Shown in pieces: positions 14,318-21,024 of a stretch of 21,024 bases of DNA (position 1 is its first letter; every line of letters starts with the position of its first letter). This stretch comes from an uncultured Fidelibacterota bacterium (GTDB taxonomy: Bacteria; Fidelibacterota; Marinisomatia; Marinisomatales; UBA1611): assembly GCA_937893835.1 (NCBI GenBank), contig CALCSS010000155.1, positions 1 to 21,024 on the forward strand, written 5' to 3'. The notes below the pieces were generated by a model. That model was not told where the DNA came from. It ran no database searches and was given only the letters and a program-made list of their open reading frames with translations. The translations under genes and the position numbers were made by a program.

Positions 14318-16369
14318 TTAAAATGACTGAATAACCATCAGTATGATTATCCCGGCTGTAACATACAGCACATAATTTTGAAGTTTTCCGGTCTGGATCG
14401 TCTTTAATTTTCTACCAAATAATGCTGCCATCCTTCCTGTTCCATCCACAATAAATTGGTCAATGACATCAAAATCAAATTTTCCAGTGACCTTGCTGGC
14501 CCAATTAGTTAAACGACCAAAACCATTAATAAAATATCTGTCATACAATTCCCAATCTATCCAAGCAACTCTCTCAGCCAGCCTAAAAGATGGTTGATAG
14601 ATATATTTATCATAGTTTTCATCAAAATAGTATTTATTGAAGCTCCAATCATATAAGAAACCAAAACGATCCGTCCAAGCCTGAGCAGACAGTCCCTTCT
14701 TAATATAGGTAAACCAAGAAAGGAAGATGCCAAGCACCGCGACTGCTATTGAGATATACATTGCAAGATGATGGGCATGGTGTGCACCCTCTTCTATCTG
14801 CTGTGCAGATGGATTACCAGGTACGACAGAATCACTAGGCACAACAAGGTCTGTAAACCAGCCATGTGTGGACATAGGATTGAAATATGGAAGAGTATAC
14901 CAGATAAATAAACTGAGCGTACCCAATAAGATCAATGGGCCTGTCATCTCTTTTGGAGACTCATGTATATCATCAATTATATCAGGCATTTTTGGCTTTC
15001 CATGGAATGTAAGGAACATCATTCTGAACATATAAAATGCTGTCATAGCAGCTGCTGCAAAACCAAATACAGGAAGAAGAAAATGTGCCGGGTGATGCTG
15101 AGCAAAGGATAGTGTGCCTGCTAGAATGGCATCCTTTGATAAAAACCCTGAAAAAAGAGGAACCCCTGCTATCGCCAAAGTACTGAAAAGCATCGACCAG
15201 TATGTTATGGGCATCCTATCCTTGAAACCTCCCATATTATGCATGTCTTGGGGATCGGTCTCGTGATCATGCTTCTCATGTAAAGCATGGTGCATTGAAT
15301 GAATGACCGAGCCTGAACCATAGAACAGGTTCGCCTTGAACATTGCATGTGTCAATAAATGGAAGAATGCGGCTGTATAGACACCAGTACCTACAGCTAA
15401 TATCATATACCCCAATTGGCTCACTGTCGAGTATGCGAGTACTTTTTTGATATCAGTTTGCGTAATCGCTATTGACGCAGCAAAGAGTGCCGTAAAGCCA
15501 CCGACATAGGCCACAACCAATAGGGCATCGGGGGTAAGAATTGGAAATATCCTTACAGAAAGATAAACTCCAGCTGCGACCATCGTTGCCGCATGCATCA
15601 ATGCCGAGACCGGCGTAGGGCCCTCCATTGCATCAGGCAACCATATATGAAGCGGGAACTGCGATGATTTTCCCATTGCACCCATGAATAGCCCAATTCC
15701 AGCAAGCGTCAAAGTACTACCCGCTATAAGGCCAGATGAAACTCCATCAAAAATATCAGAAAAAGCAAATGATCCTATCGCATTATATATCAACATAATA
15801 CCAATAAAAAATCCTATGTCTCCAACCCTGTTGGTAAGAAAAGCCTTTTTGCTTGCATTTGCTGCAGAATCCTTTTCAAACCAATGCCCTATCAATAGAT
15901 AGGAACTGACACCCACCAATTCCCAAAACATGTACATGGACATCAAATTATTCGCAAGAACTATTCCATTCATTGAAAAGGTAAATAGGCCAAGATATGC
16001 AAAATAGCGTGAGTACCTAATATCACCTTTCAAATATTGAGTCGAGAATACATGAGTACAGGTAGAGATAAGAGCAACAACAAGCAACATTATTACGGTA
16101 ATGTTATCAACCAAGAACCCTAGTCTGATCTCGAAGTCTCCCATGTCCAGCCAGGTAAAAGATGCTTCTTGATAAAAATCTGGATCATCTTTCATGATCA
16201 TGGCAACGAACATTGTGATTGCCAAGACAAGAGTCGTTGAGATTGCGCCAATAGATACCCAGTCACCTTGACGAGGCAAGCGTTTACCAAAAAATATCTG
16301 GATGACAAAGGCTGCCAGAGGCAGAAATAGAATCAATAATGAATATTTTATAAAGATATTTTCCATCAT
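14318..16369 (-). CDS. nuoL: Complex I subunit NuoL (distal antiporter-like subunit with lateral helix)
   Basis: NuoL is the distal proton-channel subunit; its long C-terminal lateral helix runs along the membrane arm. At 683 residues it has full length including that C-terminal part. Visible key residues are Glu150 (MFWELVGVSSYLLIGHW), Lys234 (MGKSSQFPLHIWLPDAMEGP) and His341/Lys345 (THAMFKANLFYGSGSVIH). A His-rich loop follows (residues about 357-377), common in this part of the family. Two ATG codons stand in tandem at 16369 and 16366. The first is favoured because an AAGGA site in nuoK lies 7 bases upstream, and it overlaps the nuoK stop by 4 bases. Confidence 0.97.
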   Translation of the reverse strand: MMENIFIKYSLLILFLPLAAFVIQIFFGKRLPRQGDWVSIGAISTTLVLAITMFVAMIMKDDPDFYQEASFTWLDMGDFEIRLGFLVDNITVIMLLVVALISTCTHVFSTQYLKGDIRYSRYFAYLGLFTFSMNGIVLANNLMSMYMFWELVGVSSYLLIGHWFEKDSAANASKKAFLTNRVGDIGFFIGIMLIYNAIGSFAFSDIFDGVSSGLIAGSTLTLAGIGLFMGAMGKSSQFPLHIWLPDAMEGPTPVSALMHAATMVAAGVYLSVRIFPILTPDALLVVAYVGGFTALFAASIAITQTDIKKVLAYSTVSQLGYMILAVGTGVYTAAFFHLLTHAMFKANLFYGSGSVIHSMHHALHEKHDHETDPQDMHNMGGFKDRMPITYWSMLFSTLAIAGVPLFSGFLSKDAILAGTLSFAQHHPAHFLLPVFGFAAAAMTAFYMFRMMFLTFHGKPKMPDIIDDIHESPKEMTGPLILLGTLSLFIWYTLPYFNPMSTHGWFTDLVVPSDSVVPGNPSAQQIEEGAHHAHHLAMYISIAVAVLGIFLSWFTYIKKGLSAQAWTDRFGFLYDWSFNKYYFDENYDKYIYQPSFRLAERVAWIDWELYDRYFINGFGRLTNWASKVTGKFDFDVIDQFIVDGTGRMAALFGRKLKTIQTGKLQNYVLYVTAGIIILMVIQSF

Positions 16370-16671
16370 TCCTTCATCCTTGATGCCTCATCAACATTTA
16401 TGGTATTTAGATTATTATATATGTTTATGACGATTGCCAATGCAACAGCAGCCTCAGCAGCAGCTAGTACAATTACAATCAAGGCAAAGATGTGTCCATC
16501 CAGGTTCATACCTCCAAAATGAGAAAAGGCAACAAAGTTGATGTTTGCAGCATTCAATATCAATTCAACTCCCATGAGAACTGCGATACCATTTCTTCGA
16601 GTCATAACACCAAACAAGCCAATGGAAAAAAGAGCTGCAGCAATGAATAGATAATTATTTAATTGATCCAT
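16366..16671 (-). CDS. nuoK: Complex I subunit NuoK
   Basis: NuoK is a three-helix membrane subunit of complex I, related to the MrpC antiporter subunit, and contributes to the proton path near NuoJ and NuoN. The 101-residue length is exactly typical. The two membrane glutamates needed for coupling are Glu36 (VLMGVELILNAANINFVAF) and Glu73 (LAAAEAAVALAI). The ATG shares a base with the nuoJ stop (TAATG), and the stop overlaps nuoL. Confidence 0.97.
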   Translation of the reverse strand: MDQLNNYLFIAAALFSIGLFGVMTRRNGIAVLMGVELILNAANINFVAFSHFGGMNLDGHIFALIVIVLAAAEAAVALAIVINIYNNLNTINVDEASRMKE

Positions 16672-17159
16672 TAGTTTGCTTCCCTCGAAAGAATGGCCGC
16701 ACCGATCAGTGCGCCAAGTAATAAGATGGATGCGGCCTCAAAAGGCAAAAGATATTTTGTCATTAACAGAGTGCCCACTTCCCTTACGGTTCCTGAGGGC
16801 TCTACAGCGGGCAGTTGATACCATGGTGTTTTTGAAATAACTAGTGATATGAGTAAAAAGACCCAAAAAGCGAATACGCCACCTACACCTTGCTGAAGAT
16901 TTGTCTGTGATAGTCTTACAGATGCGATGCGATTTGTAAGCATGATCCCAAAGATGATCAGGACATTTATGCCACCAATATATACAAGAAGTTGAACACC
17001 TGCTATGAAGTCTGCCCATAGGTATATATAAAGTCCCGCAATGCCAAATAGCGTGAATAACAAAGCGATTGCTGAATATAATAGCTGATTATTCAATACC
17101 ACCATCAAAGCGGAGGCAATAGTAAACAAAGCCATAAACCAAAAGAGGACCTCAGTCAT
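16671..17159 (-). CDS. nuoJ: Complex I subunit NuoJ
   Basis: NuoJ is a five-helix membrane subunit that links the quinone site to the antiporter-like subunits. The 162-residue product has five hydrophobic segments and the family core GLYIYLWADFIAGVQLLVYI followed by GGINVLIIFGIMLTNR. The GGINVL..FG.MLT form is the one usual in FCB-group bacteria rather than proteobacteria. It begins 5 bases after nuoI, with a GAGG site about 10 bases before the ATG, and overlaps nuoK by 1 base. Confidence 0.95.
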   Translation of the reverse strand: MTEVLFWFMALFTIASALMVVLNNQLLYSAIALLFTLFGIAGLYIYLWADFIAGVQLLVYIGGINVLIIFGIMLTNRIASVRLSQTNLQQGVGGVFAFWVFLLISLVISKTPWYQLPAVEPSGTVREVGTLLMTKYLLPFEAASILLLGALIGAAILSREAN

Positions 17160-17164
17160 TGATG

Positions 17165-17749
17165 CTATGCCTCGACCTTATTATCATCATTTAATAATTT
17201 TTCCATACCTTCCTTTGTACCAGGTTTTGCAAATCTATAGATAAGGTCGCTACGATCTGGCTCTGAGAACTCATAGTCAATAGGGTGTTTTTTACTATTT
17301 GGGCCACCAGTCATGAATATACACTCCTCTGGGCATGGGTAGGTGCATAGATTACAGTAACAACACTCGGTCATATCAATATCAAATCGTGTAACGACCA
17401 TTGCCTTACGTGAGTCATTGGAAGTAATGCCAATATGCTTGACATCCTTGATGTCCTCTCCTCTCTCTGGTGCCTTTGAGGTCTCAATTTTTATGCAGTT
17501 GACTGGACAGGCGCGCTCGCACTTTAGGCAACCAATACAATCATCCATATCAACGTGAAGTCTGGACCTTATGACATTATAACTCCCATGATCAAAACCA
17601 ATGTCTCTCTCAGGACGAGGCCATCTTTCTTCAGGATACTGTAAAGTAGCAATACCTCTCTTAGCAGTGAAGAGATGATTGATGGTAATGATCATTCCTC
17701 CAAGAATCGTTGAGGTTGCTGTGTAAATATCAGTAAAGAACTTGACCAT
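17165..17749 (-). CDS. nuoI: Complex I subunit NuoI (2 x 4Fe-4S ferredoxin-like)
   Basis: NuoI carries clusters N6a and N6b that lead electrons to the N2 cluster in NuoB. The 194-residue product has a hydrophobic N-terminal helix (about 8-28) and two cluster motifs: Cys71-Cys74-Cys77-Cys81-Pro (DDCIGCLKCERACPVNC) and Cys129-Cys132-Cys135-Cys139-Pro (TECCYCNLCTYPCPEEC). There is an extra cysteine at 130. About 45 residues separate the motifs, longer than in E. coli. An AGAGGA ribosome site at the end of nuoH precedes the ATG by 7 bases, in a 4-base gap. Confidence 0.97.
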   Translation of the reverse strand: MVKFFTDIYTATSTILGGMIITINHLFTAKRGIATLQYPEERWPRPERDIGFDHGSYNVIRSRLHVDMDDCIGCLKCERACPVNCIKIETSKAPERGEDIKDVKHIGITSNDSRKAMVVTRFDIDMTECCYCNLCTYPCPEECIFMTGGPNSKKHPIDYEFSEPDRSDLIYRFAKPGTKEGMEKLLNDDNKVEA

Positions 17750-17753
17750 TATT

Positions 17754-18827
17754 TTATCCTCTTAGAACAGTCCATATGGCTACTCCAAAGATATTGAATA
17801 GTCCGATAGGGATAAAAACTTTCCAACACACATGCATTAGCTGGTCCACGCGCAACCTCGGAACCGTCCATCTTATCCAGATCATTACAAAAATTAGAAA
17901 AAATGTTTTACTGATCATCCAGAACATGCTCCAGATAGGAGTATTGAGAAAATCAGAGAAAGGACTCTGCCAGCCTCCCAGGAATGCAGTAGCTGCCACT
18001 GCACTTACGACAAACATATTTGCATATTCACTCAGAAAAAAAAGTGCGTAGCGGGCTCCAGAATATTCGGTGACAAAACCTGCGACCAATTCTGATTCTG
18101 ATTCAGGAAGATCAAATGGCGTTCTATTTGTCTCAGCAAGTGCGCTAATAAAGTAGATCACAAAGGCAATTGGCATGAATGGATTATCAAAGATGACCCA
18201 GTTAAAAAGACCACCCGCTTGATAGGAAATTATCTCCTGCATGCTTAATGAACTTGTCAGCATAATAACTACGACCAAAGAAATTCCTGCTGGTATCTCG
18301 TAGCTAATGATCTGTGCGGCGGACCTCATACCTCCATATAACGCCCATTTATTATTAGATGACCAACCTGCTAAGATCACTGCAATCACAGCTAAACTCC
18401 CAATTCCAAGAACATAAAAGATACCTATGTTCATATCTGCCACAATGATCTTCTCGCCAAAGGGAACAGCGATGATGCTTATAAAAGCACCAATAAAAAT
18501 GAGAAATGGGGCAAGAATAAACAGGGGCTTGTCCGCACTTGCAGGGATAATATCCTCCTTGAAGAAAAGTTTTAGACCATCCGCAACAGGCTGCAATAGA
18601 CCCCATTTTCCTGCATGCAGACCGGGACCTTGCCCCATCGGACCAATCTTATCCTGAATAAATGATGAGACCTTTAATTCTGAATATATCACACCAAATC
18701 CATAGATCGTGATAAAGCCAAATAGTCCTGCAAATGGCAATAACATTGCTAGAATTAAAAAAATATCATTGCCTGCAAAACTCGGGAATAATTGATTCAA
18801 ACCTTCAAAGATGAAATCAACGGTCAT
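17754..18827 (-). CDS. nuoH: Complex I subunit NuoH (quinone-site membrane subunit)
   Basis: NuoH forms the quinone cavity at the base of the peripheral arm. The 357-residue product has about eight hydrophobic segments. Recognisable motifs are FIQDKIGP, LLQPVADGLKLFFKEDIIP (77-95), NRTPFDLPESESELVAGFVT and EYSGARYALFFLSEYANMF. The first loop is unusual: the family ER(K/R) reads ELK (50-52), and the family GPNRVG reads GPMGQG followed by about six extra residues (reported separately). It follows nuoD with a 4-base ATGA overlap, where nuoE, nuoF and nuoG normally intervene. Confidence 0.96.
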   Translation of the reverse strand: MTVDFIFEGLNQLFPSFAGNDIFLILAMLLPFAGLFGFITIYGFGVIYSELKVSSFIQDKIGPMGQGPGLHAGKWGLLQPVADGLKLFFKEDIIPASADKPLFILAPFLIFIGAFISIIAVPFGEKIIVADMNIGIFYVLGIGSLAVIAVILAGWSSNNKWALYGGMRSAAQIISYEIPAGISLVVVIMLTSSLSMQEIISYQAGGLFNWVIFDNPFMPIAFVIYFISALAETNRTPFDLPESESELVAGFVTEYSGARYALFFLSEYANMFVVSAVAATAFLGGWQSPFSDFLNTPIWSMFWMISKTFFLIFVMIWIRWTVPRLRVDQLMHVCWKVFIPIGLFNIFGVAIWTVLRG

Positions 18828-19945
18828 CTATCTATCTCTCCAAGAACAATATCAAGACTACCTAAAATTGCAAGTACATCAGACAGTAACCAGCCAGCAG
18901 CAATCTCATCCATTACAGATAGAGCAGTAAAGGCAGGCGAACGCATCTTTAGCCTATAGGGAATTGGACTACCATCACTCTCAATATAGTAGCCAAGGTC
19001 ACCCCTTGGTGTCTCAGTACGAGCATAAACTGAACCTTTAGGTGGGCGTATCTTTTTAGGCAGAGACTGGTGCACATCTCCATCTTTTGGCATGCTTGCA
19101 AGTGCCTGTCTTATGATCTTGACACTTTCTCTCATTTCAAGAATTCTAACATAAAATCTATCCCAACAATCACCAACGGTTCCCTTTTTCCCTTCGCCAA
19201 TTGGTATGTCAAATTCAAATCTGTCATAAATTGAGTATGAATCATTCTTTCGAAGATCCCACTTTACCCCAGACGCTCTTAGATTTGGACCAGTCACACC
19301 ATAGCTTATTGCTATATCCTTTGGCATAACGCCAATGTCAGCTGAACGTTCTACCAATATCTTATTGTGAGCGAGTATATTTTCCAACTCATCGATCTTT
19401 GGTTCAAAATAATCAAGGAATTCAAAGGTTGACTCAACAAAACCCACAGGAATATCATGGCTCAATCCACCAACCCACATATAATTATATAACAGTCGAG
19501 CACCACAGGTAAACTCGAACAGATCAAGTATGCGCTCTCTATCCCTAAGTGCCCAAAGAAATGGAGTGAATGCACCAAGATCCAAACCAAATACACCAGT
19601 GCATAATAGGTGGCTGGCAATTCGCTGTAACTCTGCCATAACAACTCTAATATGCTCGACCCGTTCATTGACCTTGATATCCATCAACCTCTCCATTGCG
19701 ACAACATATCCGAAATTCATAGACATGGAGGACAGATAATCGCACCTATCAGTGTAAGGTATGACCTGTTCATATGTAACATTTTCACAATGTTTCTCAA
19801 AACATCGATGCAAGTATCCCATATAAGGTGTTATCTGAGACACAACCTCACCATCAGTTCTTACTTGAAGACGCAATACACCATGGGTTGCAGGATGCTG
19901 AGGCCCAATGTTTAGGACCATTTCTTCGCCGTGAACTAGTCCCAT
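18824..19945 (-). CDS. nuoD: Complex I subunit NuoD (49-kDa homologue)
   Basis: NuoD lies next to the N2 cluster and forms the head-group end of the quinone site. The 373-residue product is of normal length for an unfused NuoD. The quinone-binding pair is visible: His21 in GPQHPATHGVLR and Tyr70 in DRCDYLSS, with the same 49-residue spacing as His38/Tyr87 of Thermus Nqo4. Other family blocks are LRDRERILDLFE, GVTGPNLRASGVKWDLRK and the C-terminal ALLSxxDIVLGEIDR-type ending. The ATG lies 10 bases inside the end of nuoC. Confidence 0.97.
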   Translation of the reverse strand: MGLVHGEEMVLNIGPQHPATHGVLRLQVRTDGEVVSQITPYMGYLHRCFEKHCENVTYEQVIPYTDRCDYLSSMSMNFGYVVAMERLMDIKVNERVEHIRVVMAELQRIASHLLCTGVFGLDLGAFTPFLWALRDRERILDLFEFTCGARLLYNYMWVGGLSHDIPVGFVESTFEFLDYFEPKIDELENILAHNKILVERSADIGVMPKDIAISYGVTGPNLRASGVKWDLRKNDSYSIYDRFEFDIPIGEGKKGTVGDCWDRFYVRILEMRESVKIIRQALASMPKDGDVHQSLPKKIRPPKGSVYARTETPRGDLGYYIESDGSPIPYRLKMRSPAFTALSVMDEIAAGWLLSDVLAILGSLDIVLGEIDR

Positions 19946-20649
19946 CCTTCCTTCATTTTTGGTACCACAATACCATGGTAAGTTTCCTGCTCTTTATAAT
20001 CTTTTCTAAGTGGCCACCCTTCCCAATCATCTGGCAATAATATTCTTCTCAGATCTCTATGCCCAACATACTCAATGCCAAGCATGTCATATGTTTCTCT
20101 CTCAAACCAATCAGCAATTCTCCATACCTGTTCAACGGAAGGAATCTTAGCATTAGACCTGGCAACTCTTATCCTAACTTCCAAATAGTGGTCATGCACC
20201 ATGGAATGTAGGTTGTATCTTGATTCAAGTATGTCCTCTCCAACATCTATACCCATTTGGCATTGAAGGGAATCAAAAAGAAGCGACGACTCACTCTTTA
20301 GCCAAGTAGCAATATCTAGCCATTTATCGGGTCTAACATACATATGTCCATCTTGACCAGTTTCATCGGTCTCATCTGGGAAATTATCTAACAACATATT
20401 TTTTATCTTTTGAGATATATCTTCAGTTGTCTTGTCATCAGTCTTGCCGGTATCATCAGATTCATTTGGCGTATCTGATAATGATACAGGCATTTGTGGA
20501 CGATCTAAGCTTCCCTTTTTGATCTTCATTATCATTGCCTTGACCTTAGAACGGGTAACCCTATCTTCACATGCATTGACAGAGTCCATATCACCGTCTA
20601 GGCCTTTATTGACCAACTCTGCTATTAGTTTTTCTTTTTCTTGGCTCAT
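19936..20649 (-). CDS. nuoC: Complex I subunit NuoC (30-kDa homologue) with N-terminal extension
   Basis: NuoC is a peripheral-arm subunit that packs against NuoD and NuoB. Its core occupies residues about 78-237 and includes the signature ERETYDMLGI (183-192) and the block RRILLPDDWEGWPLRKDY (201-218). Ahead of it are about 77 extra residues: a charged, probably helical stretch (1-46, rich in Lys and Glu) and an acidic, Asp/Thr/Ser-rich linker (about 56-77). The ATG at 20647-20649 overlaps the nuoB stop by 4 bases (ATGA), the same junction type as other genes in the operon, so the long start is credible. At 237 residues it exceeds many unfused NuoC proteins. Confidence 0.94.
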   Translation of the reverse strand: MSQEKEKLIAELVNKGLDGDMDSVNACEDRVTRSKVKAMIMKIKKGSLDRPQMPVSLSDTPNESDDTGKTDDKTTEDISQKIKNMLLDNFPDETDETGQDGHMYVRPDKWLDIATWLKSESSLLFDSLQCQMGIDVGEDILESRYNLHSMVHDHYLEVRIRVARSNAKIPSVEQVWRIADWFERETYDMLGIEYVGHRDLRRILLPDDWEGWPLRKDYKEQETYHGIVVPKMKEGWD

Positions 20650-21024
20650 GCCATTTTTCTAGTTAATGGTCGATCTTCAAGGATCTGCTCCTGTAGTTTC
20701 AATAGCCCCTCTATAAGAGACTCAGGTCTAGGGGGACAGCCTGGAACATAGACATCCACAGGAATCACAATATCAACTCCCTTTAGGACATGATAACCAT
20801 GTTGCCAATAGGGCCCACCGCTGGTGGCACAGGATCCCATTGCTACAACATATTTTGGGTCGGCCATTTGTTCATAGAGTTTTTTAACCCTTATGGCCAT
20901 CTTCATCGTAACGGTTCCTGCGACTATCATCACATCTGCTTGTCTCGGTGAGCTTCTGGGAATAATACCTAGCCGCATCAAATCATGGCGACTTGCCGCT
21001 GCGGCCATCATTTCAATTGCACAG
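20646..21024 (-). CDS. nuoB: Complex I subunit NuoB, C-terminal part (cut by window edge)
   Basis: NuoB carries the N2 4Fe-4S cluster that reduces quinone. The 5' end lies beyond the right edge. The visible frame begins with CAIEMMAAAASRHDLMRLG, so the second cysteine of the usual Cys-Cys pair is at 21021-21023. The other two ligands are in MGSCATSGGPY and YVPGCPPRPESL. The hydrogenase-like core RQADVMIVAGTVTMKM is also present. The stop overlaps nuoC by 4 bases. nuoA would be expected just outside the window, though this cannot be seen. Confidence 0.97.
   Translation of the reverse strand, partial: CAIEMMAAAASRHDLMRLGIIPRSSPRQADVMIVAGTVTMKMAIRVKKLYEQMADPKYVVAMGSCATSGGPYWQHGYHVLKGVDIVIPVDVYVPGCPPRPESLIEGLLKLQEQILEDRPLTRKMA

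Noticed and set aside
14307..14318. Short palindrome ACACATTTGTGT in the nuoL-nuoM gap, considered as an operator
   Set aside because: It is too short and unique in the window, and it partly overlaps the nuoL stop; no sign of regulator binding.

Overview
The window is an almost gap-free bacterial chromosome segment. Every protein gene but one lies on the minus strand, so the biological order runs from high to low coordinates. The DNA is clearly AT-rich. The gene set points to an aerobic or facultatively respiring, probably marine, Gram-negative bacterium that runs on both proton and sodium circuits. The NuoB, NuoD, NuoI, NuoJ and NuoK proteins look like those of the FCB group (Bacteroidota/Chlorobiota/Marinimicrobia), for example the NuoJ segment ADFIAGVQLLVYIGGINVL and the NuoD segment GYLHRCFEKH. 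Shine-Dalgarno-like sites occur at several genes, which argues mildly against Bacteroidota proper. A Marinimicrobia (SAR406)-like genome is my best guess, but this is inference without any search.

Region 1 (21024 down to 11252) is a complex I operon in the order nuoB(partial)-C-D-H-I-J-K-L-M-N. NuoD is followed directly by NuoH, so the NADH-oxidising module NuoE/F/G is missing from its usual place. All genes overlap or are a few bases apart. NuoC carries an N-terminal extension of about 77 residues that ends in an acidic linker.

Region 2 (11238 down to 4488) begins 13 bases after nuoN and is a complete Na+-translocating NADH:quinone reductase operon, nqrA-B-C-D-E-F. It is followed by apbE, the FMN transferase that flavinylates NqrB and NqrC. 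A convincing intrinsic terminator sits inside the signal-peptide coding part of apbE, just after nqrF. It probably lowers apbE expression relative to nqr.

Region 3 (4200 to 4495) holds the only plus-strand gene, nqrM, the small Cys-rich NQR maturation factor. Its stop overlaps the stop of apbE tail to tail. Its start lies back to back with the next minus-strand operon across a 107-base region with overlapping divergent -10 boxes.

Region 4 (4199 down to 1) is a tightly packed minus-strand array: a Na+/H+ antiporter of the ion-transporter superfamily, PduO-type cobalamin adenosyltransferase, NrnA-like DHH phosphoesterase, IspH, and the 5' part of pdxS, which is cut by the window edge.

Taken together, the window encodes two quinone reductases (one presumably H+-pumping, one Na+-pumping), the accessory factors for the Na+ pump, and an antiporter that can interconvert the two ion gradients. 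No RNA genes, mobile elements, CRISPR arrays or large repeats were seen. The only non-coding stretch longer than 25 bases is 4200-4306.
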